Positions 8,328-17,535 of a stretch of 64,000 nucleotides of DNA are shown in pieces. The translations under genes were made by a program, and so were the position numbers. The notes under the pieces are model-generated. The model ran no database searches, was not told the origin of the DNA, and saw nothing but the letters and a program-made list of their open reading frames with translations. Numbering within the stretch: position 1 is the first letter of the stretch; every line of letters begins with the position of its first letter. Origin of the DNA: CAZCDS01 sp964497585 (lineage in GTDB: Bacteria; Desulfobacterota; Desulfomonilia; Desulfomonilales; Desulfomonilaceae); contig CAZCDS010000006.1 of the NCBI GenBank assembly GCA_964497585.1, forward strand, positions 62,001 through 126,000. The letters are read 5' to 3'.

Positions 8328-9383
8328 ATGAGCAGCAATCGATGGGATTTGACACGGTCTGAGCGAAAGATGACAGAACTCGGCGAGATCTTGTCAGGGG
8401 CCAGGTCGAAGTCCCTACTGATCCTGGATCACAACAATCCCGACCCTGATGCAATTGCAGCGAGTTACGGTCTGAGCTTTCTTCTGAAGAAGAAGTTCGG
8501 GGTCCGGTCGATTATCGGGTATGGCGGAGCCGTCACTCGAGCCGAAAACAAGGCGATGGTACAGCGGCTCAGGATCCCCCTTACTCGGCTTTCGAGGGTG
8601 GACCCGTCAAAGTACTACGGCATCGCGCTCGTGGATGCTCAGCCGGGCACGGGTAACAATCTGCTTCGGGCTCGGCACGGCGTCCCGCTCATCGTGATCG
8701 ATCATCATCCTCTCCGCAAGATCAGTGCTAAATCTCCCTTTCACGATGTCAGACCCCGCTACGGGTCGACCTCGACCATCATCACCGAGTACATTGCCGC
8801 GACCGGTTTGACTCCCACGCGTTCCCTGGCCAACGCGCTGCTCTACGGAATCAAGACCGACACGAACTCTCTGGTGACGGCCAGGCACGACAGCGATTTC
8901 AAGGCATTCAACTACCTGTTTCCCATGACCAACCCACGGATGATCGGATTGATCGAACGGCCTGTTCTGACTCGGAAGTATTTCTCCGACTACACCCAGG
9001 GCATCTCCAAAGCTGTTATCTATCGAGACGTGGTCGTTTCGTACCTGGGAAGGATCAAGTCGGAGGCAATCGTCCCTGAGCTTGCGGACCTGCTGCTTCG
9101 CCTCGAGGGGATATGCTGGGCGCTCTGCATGGGCCGGGCCGGCACCGCGCTGATGCTGTCGCTCCGGTCTACCTCGAAGAAGTACGCAGCCAACCAAGTG
9201 ATGCGAAAGCTGTGCGCAGGGAAAGGACCGGCGGGCGGCCACAGAGAGATGGCCGGAGCACAAATCCCGCTCGATGGAATGAGTAAGGCAGAGGTCAGAG
9301 GGCTGGTCGAGACAATCGTGGAGGAGTTCCTCAGACTCATCGACAGAGAGGGAATACACCCGAAACCGCTTGTGGACTCCTGA
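8328..9383 (+). CDS. DHH/DHHA1 phosphoesterase, NrnA-like
   Basis: A DHH-family phosphoesterase of about 351 residues. Motif I DHNNPDPDAIAAS, the DHH motif VIDHHPL and the C-terminal DHHA1 motif GGHREMAG are all present in order. Family members are metal-dependent and degrade nanoRNA, pAp or cyclic dinucleotides in the cytosol. The start is uncertain: ATG 8328 is used here; ATG 8304 and ATG 8370 are alternatives and none has a strong ribosome-binding site. It begins 87 bases after the reductase-dehydratase fusion on the same strand, so cotranscription is likely. The exact substrate cannot be set from motifs alone. Confidence 0.8.
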   Translation: MSSNRWDLTRSERKMTELGEILSGARSKSLLILDHNNPDPDAIAASYGLSFLLKKKFGVRSIIGYGGAVTRAENKAMVQRLRIPLTRLSRVDPSKYYGIALVDAQPGTGNNLLRARHGVPLIVIDHHPLRKISAKSPFHDVRPRYGSTSTIITEYIAATGLTPTRSLANALLYGIKTDTNSLVTARHDSDFKAFNYLFPMTNPRMIGLIERPVLTRKYFSDYTQGISKAVIYRDVVVSYLGRIKSEAIVPELADLLLRLEGICWALCMGRAGTALMLSLRSTSKKYAANQVMRKLCAGKGPAGGHREMAGAQIPLDGMSKAEVRGLVETIVEEFLRLIDREGIHPKPLVDS

Positions 9384-9448
9384 GAATCCGTGGACGGACC
9401 GACTGCGAGGCTCGTCTCTTCATGCTCCCAAATGACCATTCCTCGGCC

Positions 9449-10411
9449 TCACCTGGAAATGTCCGTTTCATTGACGCAATAGCGCAGCGGTTTTCCCTCC
9501 TTGAAGCTGCAAATGTTGTCCGCAACCACGTGGGCTACTCGCTCGAAATTCTGCCGTGTGACACCCCCTACGTGGGGTGTGGCAAAGACATTGTCCATCT
9601 GCAGAAAAGGATTCGAGGGATCGAGGGGCTCACTGTGGAAGACATCCAGGCCCGCGCCCCCGATTTCACCTGCACGGAGGGATTCCAGCAGATCCACCTC
9701 GTCAACCACCGGCCCCCGAGACGCGTTGATCACGATCGCGGTGGGCTTCATCGATCGGAAGAGTTCCCTGTTGAACATGCCACGGGTTTCGTCGCTCAGC
9801 ATCACTGTGGAGATGACAAAATCCGCCTCAGCGGCCATCTCCAGGAGATCCGAAGGACCTCCGACACGGGTGACGGGAAGCTCCCCGATCTGCTCCGCGT
9901 CGGGGCTACGGCGGATAGCGATGACGTTCATTGACAGAGCGGTGAGCCGTTTAGCAAGAGCCTTGCCCACTCTTCCCAGACCCACGATGAGCGCGGTGGA
10001 GCCGAAAAGGGCCGCTCCCATGGGGCCGCCCCACACTCCCTCATGGAAGGCCCTGGTGCATTCATGGATCCGCCTGGCAACCCCCAGCATGAGGAAGATA
10101 ATCAGTTCGGCTGTGGAATCCGCGTTGGGAGAAGCATCAGCCGGGACATTGCACACACAAATGCCCCGGGACGTTGCAGCGGGGATGTCAATGCCTTCCA
10201 GCCCCACCCCCCACTGGTGGATCAAACGCGCCCTCGTGCCCGCGATCAATTCCGGCTCGAGGCGGTGCATGAGCGGTATCAGAACATCTGCGTCCAGTCC
10301 GAAGGTGCTCACCTCAGTTCTGTGGCAATTCCGGATGTCCTCATTCGGAAGCAACTCCCTGAGCTTTCGGGGGCCGTCGGCAAAAAACTCTCCGCAGAAG
10401 AGAATCTTCAT
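9449..10411 (-). CDS. D-isomer specific 2-hydroxyacid dehydrogenase
   Basis: A 320-residue NAD-dependent dehydrogenase of the SerA/LdhD/GhrA family. The Rossmann motif is VGLGRVG. The catalytic Arg is in NASRGPVVDE, the Glu in DVFHSEPLD and the His in ATPHVGG, so the full Arg-Glu-His set is kept. It reduces a 2-keto acid or oxidises a D-2-hydroxyacid in the cytosol. It lacks the C-terminal ACT domain of long SerA proteins, so 3-phosphoglycerate is only one candidate substrate. It follows the small exported protein by 33 bases on the same strand. Confidence 0.88.
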   Translation of the reverse strand: MKILFCGEFFADGPRKLRELLPNEDIRNCHRTEVSTFGLDADVLIPLMHRLEPELIAGTRARLIHQWGVGLEGIDIPAATSRGICVCNVPADASPNADSTAELIIFLMLGVARRIHECTRAFHEGVWGGPMGAALFGSTALIVGLGRVGKALAKRLTALSMNVIAIRRSPDAEQIGELPVTRVGGPSDLLEMAAEADFVISTVMLSDETRGMFNRELFRSMKPTAIVINASRGPVVDEVDLLESLRAGEIGGAGLDVFHSEPLDPSNPFLQMDNVFATPHVGGVTRQNFERVAHVVADNICSFKEGKPLRYCVNETDISR

Positions 10412-10444
10412 GGTCGCCGCTTTCCGAATCTCCGGAGGCAGGTT

Positions 10445-10921
10445 TCACCGGAGATCCGATACCCTTCGGGGCCGAGATCTGCCGGACCCGGAGCTCTGGT
10501 GGTACCCGACAAGTCCGTACCGGACCCCCGGGCTGCCGTCAATCGGGCAAACATTCGCTTCCAGGTACGCGGCCAGGGGAAACAGCGGACAGGTGTTGCC
10601 CGGAATAATGAACTTGGGGAGTTCCGCGTCGAGCAGCTTGGACATGCCCGTGCCCACCTGCCTGCCCACCAACGGTTCGCCCTCAACCGGCGATCGGGGG
10701 TCGATTGGCACTTTGATGGAGCGAATCTGCCCCGTGCGTTCGCACACCACGATCACGTGTTGTACGTTCCGAGCCCTGTCACTTGCCCTCGCCCCCTGCA
10801 CGAACCGTTCGCTGAAGCCGCAGGAGGGACAAGACACTTCAATCACTGCAGCCTGAGAAAACGCGTTGACGGGTAATCCGATGAGGATCACCAGGATGAG
10901 GAGAATCGTCCTGCCATCCAT
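10445..10921 (-). CDS. Small exported Cys-containing protein of unknown function
   Basis: A 158-residue protein not recognised. The first 22 residues (MDGRTILLILVILIGLPVNA) form a clear signal peptide with a likely cleavage after AFSQA. The mature part begins with a CPSCGF pair, like half a zinc ribbon or a redox pair, and has three more Cys (CERT, TCPLF, VCPIDG). The C-terminal 20 residues are Gly/Ser/Arg-rich. GGAGGCGAG precedes the ATG. It is the first gene of a likely pair with the 2-hydroxyacid dehydrogenase, though no functional link is evident. Confidence 0.65.
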   Translation of the reverse strand: MDGRTILLILVILIGLPVNAFSQAAVIEVSCPSCGFSERFVQGARASDRARNVQHVIVVCERTGQIRSIKVPIDPRSPVEGEPLVGRQVGTGMSKLLDAELPKFIIPGNTCPLFPLAAYLEANVCPIDGSPGVRYGLVGYHQSSGSGRSRPRRVSDLR

Positions 10922-11275
10922 ATCTCGCTCGCCTCCAGGTATTCTCCGTCCCTTGGACGATTACCGGATTCTTAACGGGCGACGCCTCAAAAAGCAAGTT
11001 GTTTTATTAACAAATCATGATAAGTTATTGATGTTATATCTTAATTATAACCAAATTTGCTCGCGAAACAGACCACGCCGGTGCGTACTCAACGGAGAAT
11101 GATCTTCCCTCACCTCGATCCTCTCTCAGAGAGAAAGATGACGGTGCTTCGGTGGGTGGGCCTCCCTGCCGGCCTTTCTTCTCTTGGTTCAGGTCGTCCG
11201 CAGGTCTGACTTGACGCTTGGACGCACGGTGAGGGCTCGGATCCCGGTTTGTGAAGGACCGGCAAGAGCTCGGTC
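10922..11275. other. AT-rich spacer upstream of the exported protein gene
   Basis: No gene is supported. Bases 10970-11055 form the most AT-rich patch in the first half of the window. On the minus strand it includes TATAAT in GGTTATAATTAAG, a plausible -10 for the gene starting at 10921, but no good -35 is seen at the right spacing. Confidence 0.4.
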
Positions 11276-11277
11276 CT
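11255..11277 (-). terminator. Hairpin at the 3' end of dxr
   Basis: AGGACCG (11255-11261) pairs with CGGTCCT (11271-11277) on the transcript, overlapping the dxr stop codon. Only two T residues follow, so it is a weak terminator candidate for the seven-gene rpsB-dxr operon. Confidence 0.3.
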
Positions 11278-12430
11278 AACGCCAATCGCTGCTCACCCGG
11301 CGGACCACTTCTTCATGGAAGCCGATGATCTCTTGCAGGGTCTCAACCGGGGGGCCGGAAATCTTCTCGAGCGATTCGAGGACTATGCGAGCGATCCGGT
11401 CAAAGGCGATCCGCTTCGCGAGAAAGAGATCCACCGCCACTTCGTCCGCTGCATTGAGCACGATAGGAGCGGTTCCGCCAGCTTCCAGGGCATCGTACGC
11501 GGCTCTGAGCAAGGGAAATTTGACGAGGTCCGGCGTGTGGAAGTCGAGCGATCCCAATGCCGGAAAGCTCAGCCGGGAAGTCCCGGACCCGATCCGCTCG
11601 GGATAGGCCAACGCGTAGCTGATGGGGATGCGCATGTCCGTCGCGCCAAGTTGCGCGAGGATCGAGCCGTCGTTGAACTCGACCATGGAATGGCAAATGC
11701 TCTGGGGATGAACAACCACCTCAATGCGAGAACCGGGAAGGTCAAAGAGCCAACGGGCCTCAATCACTTCGAGCCCCTTATTCATCAGTGTGGCCGAATC
11801 GATGGTCACTTTGGGACCCATCTTCCATCGGGGATGGTCAAGTGCCTGTTCGGGCGTCACCTGAGCCATCTCCCCTTCCGGCATGTCGCGGAACGGGCCG
11901 CCCGATGCGGTCAAGATGATCCGGCTGACGGAGGCTCCCCGGTTCCCTTCCAGACACTGAAAGATCGCGGATTGTTCCGAATCGACCGGAAGCAGAGCGA
12001 TCCCTGTCTCTCGTACGGCCTCCATGAAGAGGCTCCCCGCCATCACGAGCACTTCCTTGGTCGCAAGAGCCACGTCCTTTCCCGCGTTGACGGCGGCAAA
12101 AGTGGGTACGAGTCCCGTGCTGCCCGGCAGGCCGCCAACGACGATCTGCGCTTCCTCAAGGGTTGCAGCGCGTTCGAGGCCTTCGGCCGAGTGCTCGACA
12201 GAAACCGGCCTGGAATAGTCTCCAAGCCTGCTGCGCAGCTCACCTGCAGCGTGCTCCGTCGCGCAGGAAACAACCGCAGGTTTGAACTCGCGAACCTGTC
12301 TCGCCAGGAGATCGACGTTTGTGCCGGCGACGAGGGCCGTGACCTTGAACCGGTCCGGATGCAGGCGTACGATATCGAGGGTCTGTTCACCGATGGAGCC
12401 GGTTGATCCGAGTATGGAGACGCCCTTCAT
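11276..12430 (-). CDS. dxr: 1-deoxy-D-xylulose 5-phosphate reductoisomerase
   Basis: A 384-residue enzyme of the MEP isoprenoid pathway that converts DXP to 2-C-methyl-D-erythritol 4-phosphate with NADPH in the cytosol. It begins MKGVSILGSTGSIGEQTLDI, the family NADPH motif, and has the metal/substrate motif VTIDSATLMNKGLEVIEA mid-protein. Start ATG 12430 overlaps the cdsA stop as ATGA (12427-12430), so it is translationally coupled; a longer in-frame reading is out of register with the family. It is the last gene of the operon; uppS upstream uses products of the same pathway. Confidence 0.95.
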   Translation of the reverse strand: MKGVSILGSTGSIGEQTLDIVRLHPDRFKVTALVAGTNVDLLARQVREFKPAVVSCATEHAAGELRSRLGDYSRPVSVEHSAEGLERAATLEEAQIVVGGLPGSTGLVPTFAAVNAGKDVALATKEVLVMAGSLFMEAVRETGIALLPVDSEQSAIFQCLEGNRGASVSRIILTASGGPFRDMPEGEMAQVTPEQALDHPRWKMGPKVTIDSATLMNKGLEVIEARWLFDLPGSRIEVVVHPQSICHSMVEFNDGSILAQLGATDMRIPISYALAYPERIGSGTSRLSFPALGSLDFHTPDLVKFPLLRAAYDALEAGGTAPIVLNAADEVAVDLFLAKRIAFDRIARIVLESLEKISGPPVETLQEIIGFHEEVVRRVSSDWR

Positions 12431-13239
12431 TTGGGCCCCCATTGCCCCACAAACAAGAGAAAGTAGTAGGTGATCGGAAAGGCAAGAATCAGGCTGTCCG
12501 CGCGATCCATGACTCCCCCATGGCCCGGCAGGATGGAACCGAAATCTTTGATTTCCAGCTTCCTTTTGATCATGGAAGCCGCGAGATCGCCCACGGGCCC
12601 AGCCACAGCCAACAGCAAGGTGAGGACAAGCAGCACTTTGAACGAGGCGATGTCGGGGACCGCGGCCTTGACGAGGAGCATTCCCACTAGATTCCCCGCC
12701 AGCCCCCCGAAAAGGCCCTCGACTGTCTTGGACGGGCTGACCACGGTGGAAAAGTGATGTTTTCCGAAATATCCGCCAGCGAGGAACGCCCCCGTATCTC
12801 CGAGGCAGATCACTATCAAAACGAACACAATCCAGGCGATTCCGAATTCCAGTGTCCTGAGGAGAATCGCATGACAAAGTGGAACCATTACATAGGCTAC
12901 CGCCATCACCATCTGCGAGGCGGATTCAACGGAGCGCTCAATGCGGTGATAAAGTGCCAGATGGACGATGAGAATCAGTAGTGGAAACCAAACCACCGTT
13001 GCGATCGCCCGCTCGGGCGGGAGCAGGAAAAACGCACCCACAACAGCCAAACCGAAGAGCATTGTCAGCTCTCTGCCGGGACGGGGCTTCAATGCAGGAA
13101 GGCAGCAGGAAAGCTCCCACAGAGCTATTCCTCCGAACAAGGCGACGCAGACCGCGACTCCCTTTTCCCCCAGCAAGACCACGAGTGGGACCAGAATGGC
13201 AATGACGATCGCGGCGGTCAGCAATCGAAGGCCCAACAT
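12427..13239 (-). CDS. cdsA: Phosphatidate cytidylyltransferase
   Basis: A 270-residue inner-membrane enzyme making CDP-diacylglycerol from CTP and phosphatidic acid. About seven to eight hydrophobic segments span the protein. The C-terminal CDS signature is complete: SMIKRKLEIKD followed by PGHGGVMDRAD, with the metal-binding Asp residues. Its ATG (13239) shares one base with the uppS stop (TAATG), and its own stop overlaps dxr. Length is typical. Confidence 0.94.
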   Translation of the reverse strand: MLGLRLLTAAIVIAILVPLVVLLGEKGVAVCVALFGGIALWELSCCLPALKPRPGRELTMLFGLAVVGAFFLLPPERAIATVVWFPLLILIVHLALYHRIERSVESASQMVMAVAYVMVPLCHAILLRTLEFGIAWIVFVLIVICLGDTGAFLAGGYFGKHHFSTVVSPSKTVEGLFGGLAGNLVGMLLVKAAVPDIASFKVLLVLTLLLAVAGPVGDLAASMIKRKLEIKDFGSILPGHGGVMDRADSLILAFPITYYFLLFVGQWGPK

Positions 13240-13994
13240 TACTCGTTTCCTTCGTCGGTCTCAACCTGCTCGGACGTCATACCGAATCTCCGCTGGCGTG
13301 ACCGGTATTCTTCGATCGCCCTGAGGAAATCCTCCTTGCTGAAATCAGGCCACAGGACGGGGGTGAAGTAGAGTTCCGTGTATGCGGTCTGCCAGAGGAG
13401 GAAATTGCTGATACGCAGTTCGCCTCCCGTACGGATGAGCAGATCGGGATCAGGAAGCCCCGCTGTGTACAGGTACCGCCCGAAGAGCCCCTCATTCACG
13501 GAATCCTCATCAACGGTTCCCGCCTTGACGGCCCTGGCAAGTCCTTTGGCAGCCCTGACAATGTCCTGTCTGCCGCCATAGGAAAGGGCAATGTTGAGGA
13601 TCAGGGATTTGTTGCCCGCGGTCCTGCTCTTGGCCGCCTTGATTTTCGCTGCCATGGCTGCGGGGATACGTTCCAAGTCTCCGATGGTCGAAAGCTTGAT
13701 GTCATTCTCGTGAAGCTCCTCCAGTTCCGAGTCGATAAACTCGGAGAGCAGCCTCATCAGGCCCGAGACCTCACTCCTGGGGCGCTGCCAGTTCTCCGTG
13801 GAAAAGGCGTAAAGCGTCAGAATCTTGATACCCATATCACCACAGAACTCTATGGCCCTGCGAACGGATTTCGCGCCCTGGCGGTGCCCCTCTATGCGCG
13901 GGAGTAGCCTGCGACGGGCCCAGCGACCGTTCCCGTCCATGATGATGGCCACGTGGCGAGGCAGCGATGCGGATTGCTCTGAGGATGAAGCCAA
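13239..13994 (-). CDS. uppS: Undecaprenyl diphosphate synthase
   Basis: A 251-residue cis-prenyltransferase that extends FPP to C55-PP for the cell-wall lipid carrier. The P-loop region HVAIIMDGNGRWARRR and the C-terminal DLLIRTGGELRISNFLLWQ are diagnostic. No ATG is available upstream of the conserved core. TTG 13994 is chosen because AGGAGAG lies 4 bases before it and the resulting length matches the family; a TTG at 14123 that overlaps the frr stop (TTGA) would add 43 residues of no family similarity. It lies mid-operon between frr and cdsA. Confidence 0.93.
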   Translation of the reverse strand: MASSSEQSASLPRHVAIIMDGNGRWARRRLLPRIEGHRQGAKSVRRAIEFCGDMGIKILTLYAFSTENWQRPRSEVSGLMRLLSEFIDSELEELHENDIKLSTIGDLERIPAAMAAKIKAAKSRTAGNKSLILNIALSYGGRQDIVRAAKGLARAVKAGTVDEDSVNEGLFGRYLYTAGLPDPDLLIRTGGELRISNFLLWQTAYTELYFTPVLWPDFSKEDFLRAIEEYRSRQRRFGMTSEQVETDEGNE

Positions 13995-14119
13995 GAGGCT
14001 CTCCTGGAATAATAGCGGGCTCGCACGGGATGGCGCGGTCAAATCACCGGAGACCGCGCCGATTATGAAGTCCTCTTGAGAGGCACTGATCTTCGCGGGC
14101 AGAGAGCGACTGGAACCGA

Positions 14120-14677
14120 TCAAATCTCCATAATTTCTTTTTCTTTTTCAGTCACCAGATCGTCCAGCTTGGCGATGTACTCGTCGGTGGTCTTCTGAAT
14201 CTGGTCCTGCCCTTTGTGCATCTGGTCTTCAGTGATTTCCTTTTCGCTCTTGAGGTCTTTAAGCATCTCATTGGCGTCTCGTCGATGACTACGTATCTGA
14301 ACCTTGAAATCCTCGGCCATCCGCCTGACCACCTTGACGAGTTCCCGGCGTCTCTCCTCGGTCAGGGGAGGAAGCACGATCCGGATGATCTTTCCGTCGT
14401 TCATCGGGTTGAGACCGAGTTCGGACTTGAGGATGGCTTTTTCGATATCCGGCACGGCCTGGGAATCCCATGGCTGAATGAGAATCTGGCGAGGTTCGGG
14501 AATGGAAAGGGTCGCGAGCTGGTTGATGGGAGTCGGACTGCCGTAATAGTCAACCATAAGCCCGTCCAACAATGCCAGAGACGCGCGTCCCGTCCGGATC
14601 CGTTTCAGATCGCGGACCATCGCCGAAACGGTCTTCTCCATGGACGCTTTCGTTTCGCTGAAAACTTCGTCTATCAT
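14120..14677 (-). CDS. frr: Ribosome recycling factor
   Basis: A 185-residue factor that splits post-termination ribosomes together with EF-G. It starts MIDEVFSETKASMEK and contains the conserved RTGRASLALLDGLMVDYYGSPTP-type region and the C-terminal LDDLVTEKEKEIMEI helix. ATG 14677 gives the exact family length, with GGAG just upstream; a longer in-frame start at 14719 adds 14 unrelated residues. It lies 94 bases after pyrH and is close to or coupled with uppS. Confidence 0.95.
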   Translation of the reverse strand: MIDEVFSETKASMEKTVSAMVRDLKRIRTGRASLALLDGLMVDYYGSPTPINQLATLSIPEPRQILIQPWDSQAVPDIEKAILKSELGLNPMNDGKIIRIVLPPLTEERRRELVKVVRRMAEDFKVQIRSHRRDANEMLKDLKSEKEITEDQMHKGQDQIQKTTDEYIAKLDDLVTEKEKEIMEI

Positions 14678-14771
14678 GCTCTCCACTCCCTCGCCTCCGG
14701 GGTAAGTCGCGACCGGCAATCCTCCAACCCCGGACTCGTCCCGGCACGTTTGCTCGGGACATGCTTTTTTC

Positions 14772-15482
14772 TCACCTGATCGTGCTGCCGACCTTCTCTC
14801 CGTTGAGCGCCTTGAGGATATTGCCGTGCACGTGCATGTTGAGGACTATCGCAGGAATCCCGTTCTCGGCAAGGATGTCCACGCAGGTTGCATCGAGAAC
14901 TCTCAGCCCCCTTTTGAGATACTCCGTGGGGCTGATCGTGTCAAAGAACGACGCGTCCGGGTGCTTTCTGGGGTCTCTATCGAACACGCCGGCGACCTGG
15001 GTTCCCTTCACCAGCACGTCGGCCTGAATCTCAACGGCCCTGAGCGCAGCGGCTGAGTCGGTGGTGAAACACGGATTTCCCGTCCCACCTGCAAAGACGA
15101 CGACATATCCTTGCTCAAGATAAGCGAGCGCTTTTTCTCGTTCGAAGATCTCGATGAAACGCCCCACTGCAAACGCGGACATGGCCCGTGCCTTCGCGCC
15201 TGCTGATTCCAACGCCGCGCGGAGGGCAAGGGCGTTGATCACCGTCGCGATCATGCCCATCTCATCGGCCGCAAGACGAGGTACCCCAACCGAAGCCGCA
15301 TCCACTCCTCGCAGGATATTGCCTGCTCCGATCACCACCCCAAGTTGTCGCCCCTCCCGACTTGCCTGGGCAATTTGAGCCGCTGTCCGGGACGCGTTTT
15401 CGTGGTTGAGCCCGAAGCCTCCTTCCCCGGCCAGGGACTCGCCGGAGATTTTCAGCAGCGCTCGACCGTATCCGTGGGGCAT
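14772..15482 (-). CDS. pyrH: Uridylate kinase (UMP kinase)
   Basis: A 236-residue amino acid kinase-fold enzyme that phosphorylates UMP with ATP. It has LLKISGESLAG at the N-terminus, VVIGAGNILRG for the phosphate-binding loop and the C-terminal VKGTQVAGVFDRDPRK motif. Bacterial PyrH is hexameric, inhibited by UTP and activated by GTP. It begins 13 bases after the tsf stop in the usual bacterial order. Confidence 0.95.
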   Translation of the reverse strand: MPHGYGRALLKISGESLAGEGGFGLNHENASRTAAQIAQASREGRQLGVVIGAGNILRGVDAASVGVPRLAADEMGMIATVINALALRAALESAGAKARAMSAFAVGRFIEIFEREKALAYLEQGYVVVFAGGTGNPCFTTDSAAALRAVEIQADVLVKGTQVAGVFDRDPRKHPDASFFDTISPTEYLKRGLRVLDATCVDILAENGIPAIVLNMHVHGNILKALNGEKVGSTIR

Positions 15483-15495
15483 AGGCCCTTCCTCA

Positions 15496-16092
15496 TCAAT
15501 CCTCGCCCAACTGAAAGCGGACGAACCGACCGACGGTTATGTTTTCCCCCAGTTTTGCGATGGTGTCGGTTATGAGCTGGGAAATCGACTTGTCCGTATC
15601 CTTGACAAAGGGCTGTTCCAGCAGGCAGTTCTCAGAGTAGAACTTCTTGAGCTTGCCTTCGGCTATCTTCTCGAGAATCTTGTCAGGCTTTCCCTGCTCC
15701 TTTGCCTGGCTCATGTAAATATCCTTTTCCTTTGTTATGACGTCCTCGGGCACGTCATCCTTCGCCAGCCACCTGGGGGCAGAGGCCGCCACGTGCATGC
15801 AGATATCCTTGGCAAGTTCCGCGAAATCGTCGGTCTTGGCTACGAAGTCGCTTTCGCATTTGAGTTCCACGAGAACACCGATCTTTCCAGTCATATGGAC
15901 ATAGGAACCGATGCGTCCCTCCGACGTGGCTCTCCCTTCCCTCTTCGCGGCCTTGAGCGCGCCTTTCTTACGCAGGTGATCAACAGCCTTGTCGATGTCG
16001 CCCTCCGTCTCAACGAGCGCATTCTTGCAGTCCATCATCCCGAGCCCGGTTTTCTCTCTGAGTTCCTTTACCAACTGTGCTGTTATTGCCAT
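15496..16092 (-). CDS. tsf: Elongation factor Ts, short form
   Basis: A 198-residue guanine nucleotide exchange factor for EF-Tu. Both family signatures are present: GLGMMDCKNALVETEGDIDKA and VELKCESDFVAKTDDF. The protein lacks the long second core subdomain and C-terminal module of E. coli EF-Ts, a short form also found in thermophiles and many deltaproteobacteria. ATG 16092 (MAITAQLVKELREKTG) with GGAG upstream is preferred over an ATG six codons earlier. It follows rpsB after a 194-base spacer. Confidence 0.95.
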   Translation of the reverse strand: MAITAQLVKELREKTGLGMMDCKNALVETEGDIDKAVDHLRKKGALKAAKREGRATSEGRIGSYVHMTGKIGVLVELKCESDFVAKTDDFAELAKDICMHVAASAPRWLAKDDVPEDVITKEKDIYMSQAKEQGKPDKILEKIAEGKLKKFYSENCLLEQPFVKDTDKSISQLITDTIAKLGENITVGRFVRFQLGED

Positions 16093-16286
16093 CGGGTAGT
16101 CTCCTGTCACCGATTCGATTTACGCTGAGCACGCGTGGGAGTCGGCCTGACCCGTCAGTATTCCTCCCGGAGCCCGACCCATGATGCTCCCCTGCGGTTC
16201 CTCACGGGCTCAGCCTGGGTCGGAAGCGCTTCGGGTCTGCCGGATTTGAGCTTCACGTAGGAAAGTCGTCGATCGATACCAGCCAA

Positions 16287-17207
16287 TCAAGCAGATGCGG
16301 GCCTCTCTTCAATCACCGGCTCCCCCTCTTCGTCTTCGCCCGCCACATTCACGCTTACCGCTTCAGCGCTCTCCGTCTCAGCGCTCTCTTCGGTGGGTTC
16401 CTCAGTGGGTGCGTTTGCCGCGACTTCTTCGGCGGGGGCTTCTTCCGGTGCCTCCCCTTCCACGGCCTTTGGCTCAACGACCGGGCCTGCCTGATCCGTG
16501 ACTTCTTCTTTGAGCGATTCCTCGTAGATGGTCCGTCCTTCAATGCAGGCATCAGCGATTCTGGCGGCAAAGAGACGGATCGCCCGGATCGCGTCGTCAT
16601 TTCCCGGAATGACGTAATCGATCTCGTCCGGATCGCAATTGGAATCGACGACCGCCACGATGGGGATGTCCAGCTTTCTCGCTTCCTTGACCGCGATACT
16701 CTCGTTCTTTGGATCGACCACGAAGATCGCGCTGGGGAGCTTTCTCATGTCCCGAATTCCGGCGAGGTTCCGATTGAGTTTGTCGTGCTTGCGGCTGAGA
16801 CTCGAGAGTTCCTTTTTCGTCAGGTTCGTCTCTTCGGCCGACTCAAGCACGGCCGCGATCTGGTTGAGTCGCTCCACGCTCTTCTTAATGGTGCTGAAAT
16901 TCGTGAGCATGCCACCGAGCCACCGATGATTGACGTAGAATTGCCCGCCTCGGGTGGCTTCTTCAAATATTGCGTCTTGGGCCTGCTTCTTGGTTCCCAC
17001 GAAGAGAACGCTTCCGCCTGTGGCGACGGTCTCCTGAACGAAGGAATAGGCCTTCTTGAAGAGCCTGACGGTCTTTTGCAGGTCGATGATGTAGATGCCG
17101 TTGCGGGCGCCGAAGAGGTACGGTTTCATCTTCGGGTTCCAGCGCCGGGTCTGGTGGCCAAAGTGCACGCCGGCTTCAAGAAGCTGTTTCATGGTGATCA
17201 AGGACAC
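16287..17207 (-). CDS. rpsB: 30S ribosomal protein S2 with acidic C-terminal tail
   Basis: A 306-residue S2 protein. The first 235 residues are a normal S2: ITMKQLLEAGVHFGHQTRRW at the start, FVGTKKQAQ, NHRWLGGMLTNF and VVDSNCDPDEIDYVIPGND. The last 70 residues are a low-complexity Glu/Ala/Pro/Val tail absent from short S2 proteins. S2 bridges the head and body of the small subunit and needs S1 neighbours. It heads the operon with tsf, and a good promoter lies 100 bases upstream. Confidence 0.95.
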   Translation of the reverse strand: MSLITMKQLLEAGVHFGHQTRRWNPKMKPYLFGARNGIYIIDLQKTVRLFKKAYSFVQETVATGGSVLFVGTKKQAQDAIFEEATRGGQFYVNHRWLGGMLTNFSTIKKSVERLNQIAAVLESAEETNLTKKELSSLSRKHDKLNRNLAGIRDMRKLPSAIFVVDPKNESIAVKEARKLDIPIVAVVDSNCDPDEIDYVIPGNDDAIRAIRLFAARIADACIEGRTIYEESLKEEVTDQAGPVVEPKAVEGEAPEEAPAEEVAANAPTEEPTEESAETESAEAVSVNVAGEDEEGEPVIEERPASA

Positions 17208-17535
17208 GAGGAATTCTCCTTTTCAATCGGGTTGGTCTTCCACCCCGGCCTACGTGCCGGCCTGCGGCGCGACCCGACCATGCTGGGGTGTGCGAATTAA
17301 ACGAATATTATGACCGACCCATCGAGCCATTGCAAGCCAAAAAACGCGATGACGGGTAAGACTTCAGTCACGGGGGCTTCCTCTGGAAAAAGCCCCTACC
17401 CTGTAGCATACGCTCACCAACCGGAACCCCACCGGTCGGCTCATCGCGTAAAAAACGCTTTGCCGTGGGGCACCTTGTACGACGGCATTCAGTCATAGAG
17501 GAACGACATTGTTTACGTTGGGTTCTTCCCTAGCC
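17208..17535. other. rpsB promoter region and spacer with hairpins
   Basis: 328 bases holding the rpsB promoter and several inverted repeats. The best is GGGGCTT/AAGCCCC, which lies around 17374-17397. These are upstream of the promoter relative to rpsB and downstream of the methyltransferase only on the opposite strand, so their role is unclear. No gene is seen. Confidence 0.4.
17307..17335 (-). promoter_or_regulatory. Sigma-70-type promoter of the rpsB-dxr operon
   Basis: On the minus strand TTGCAA (17330-17335) is followed after exactly 17 bases by CATAAT (17307-17312), matching 4 and 5 of 6 consensus positions. It leaves a leader of about 90 bases before the rpsB start, long enough for S2-type autoregulation, though I saw no defined leader structure. 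Confidence 0.6.

Noticed and set aside
11034..11285. 83-codon minus-strand frame upstream of the exported protein
   Set aside because: It covers the spacer and overlaps the end of dxr; composition is not coding-like.
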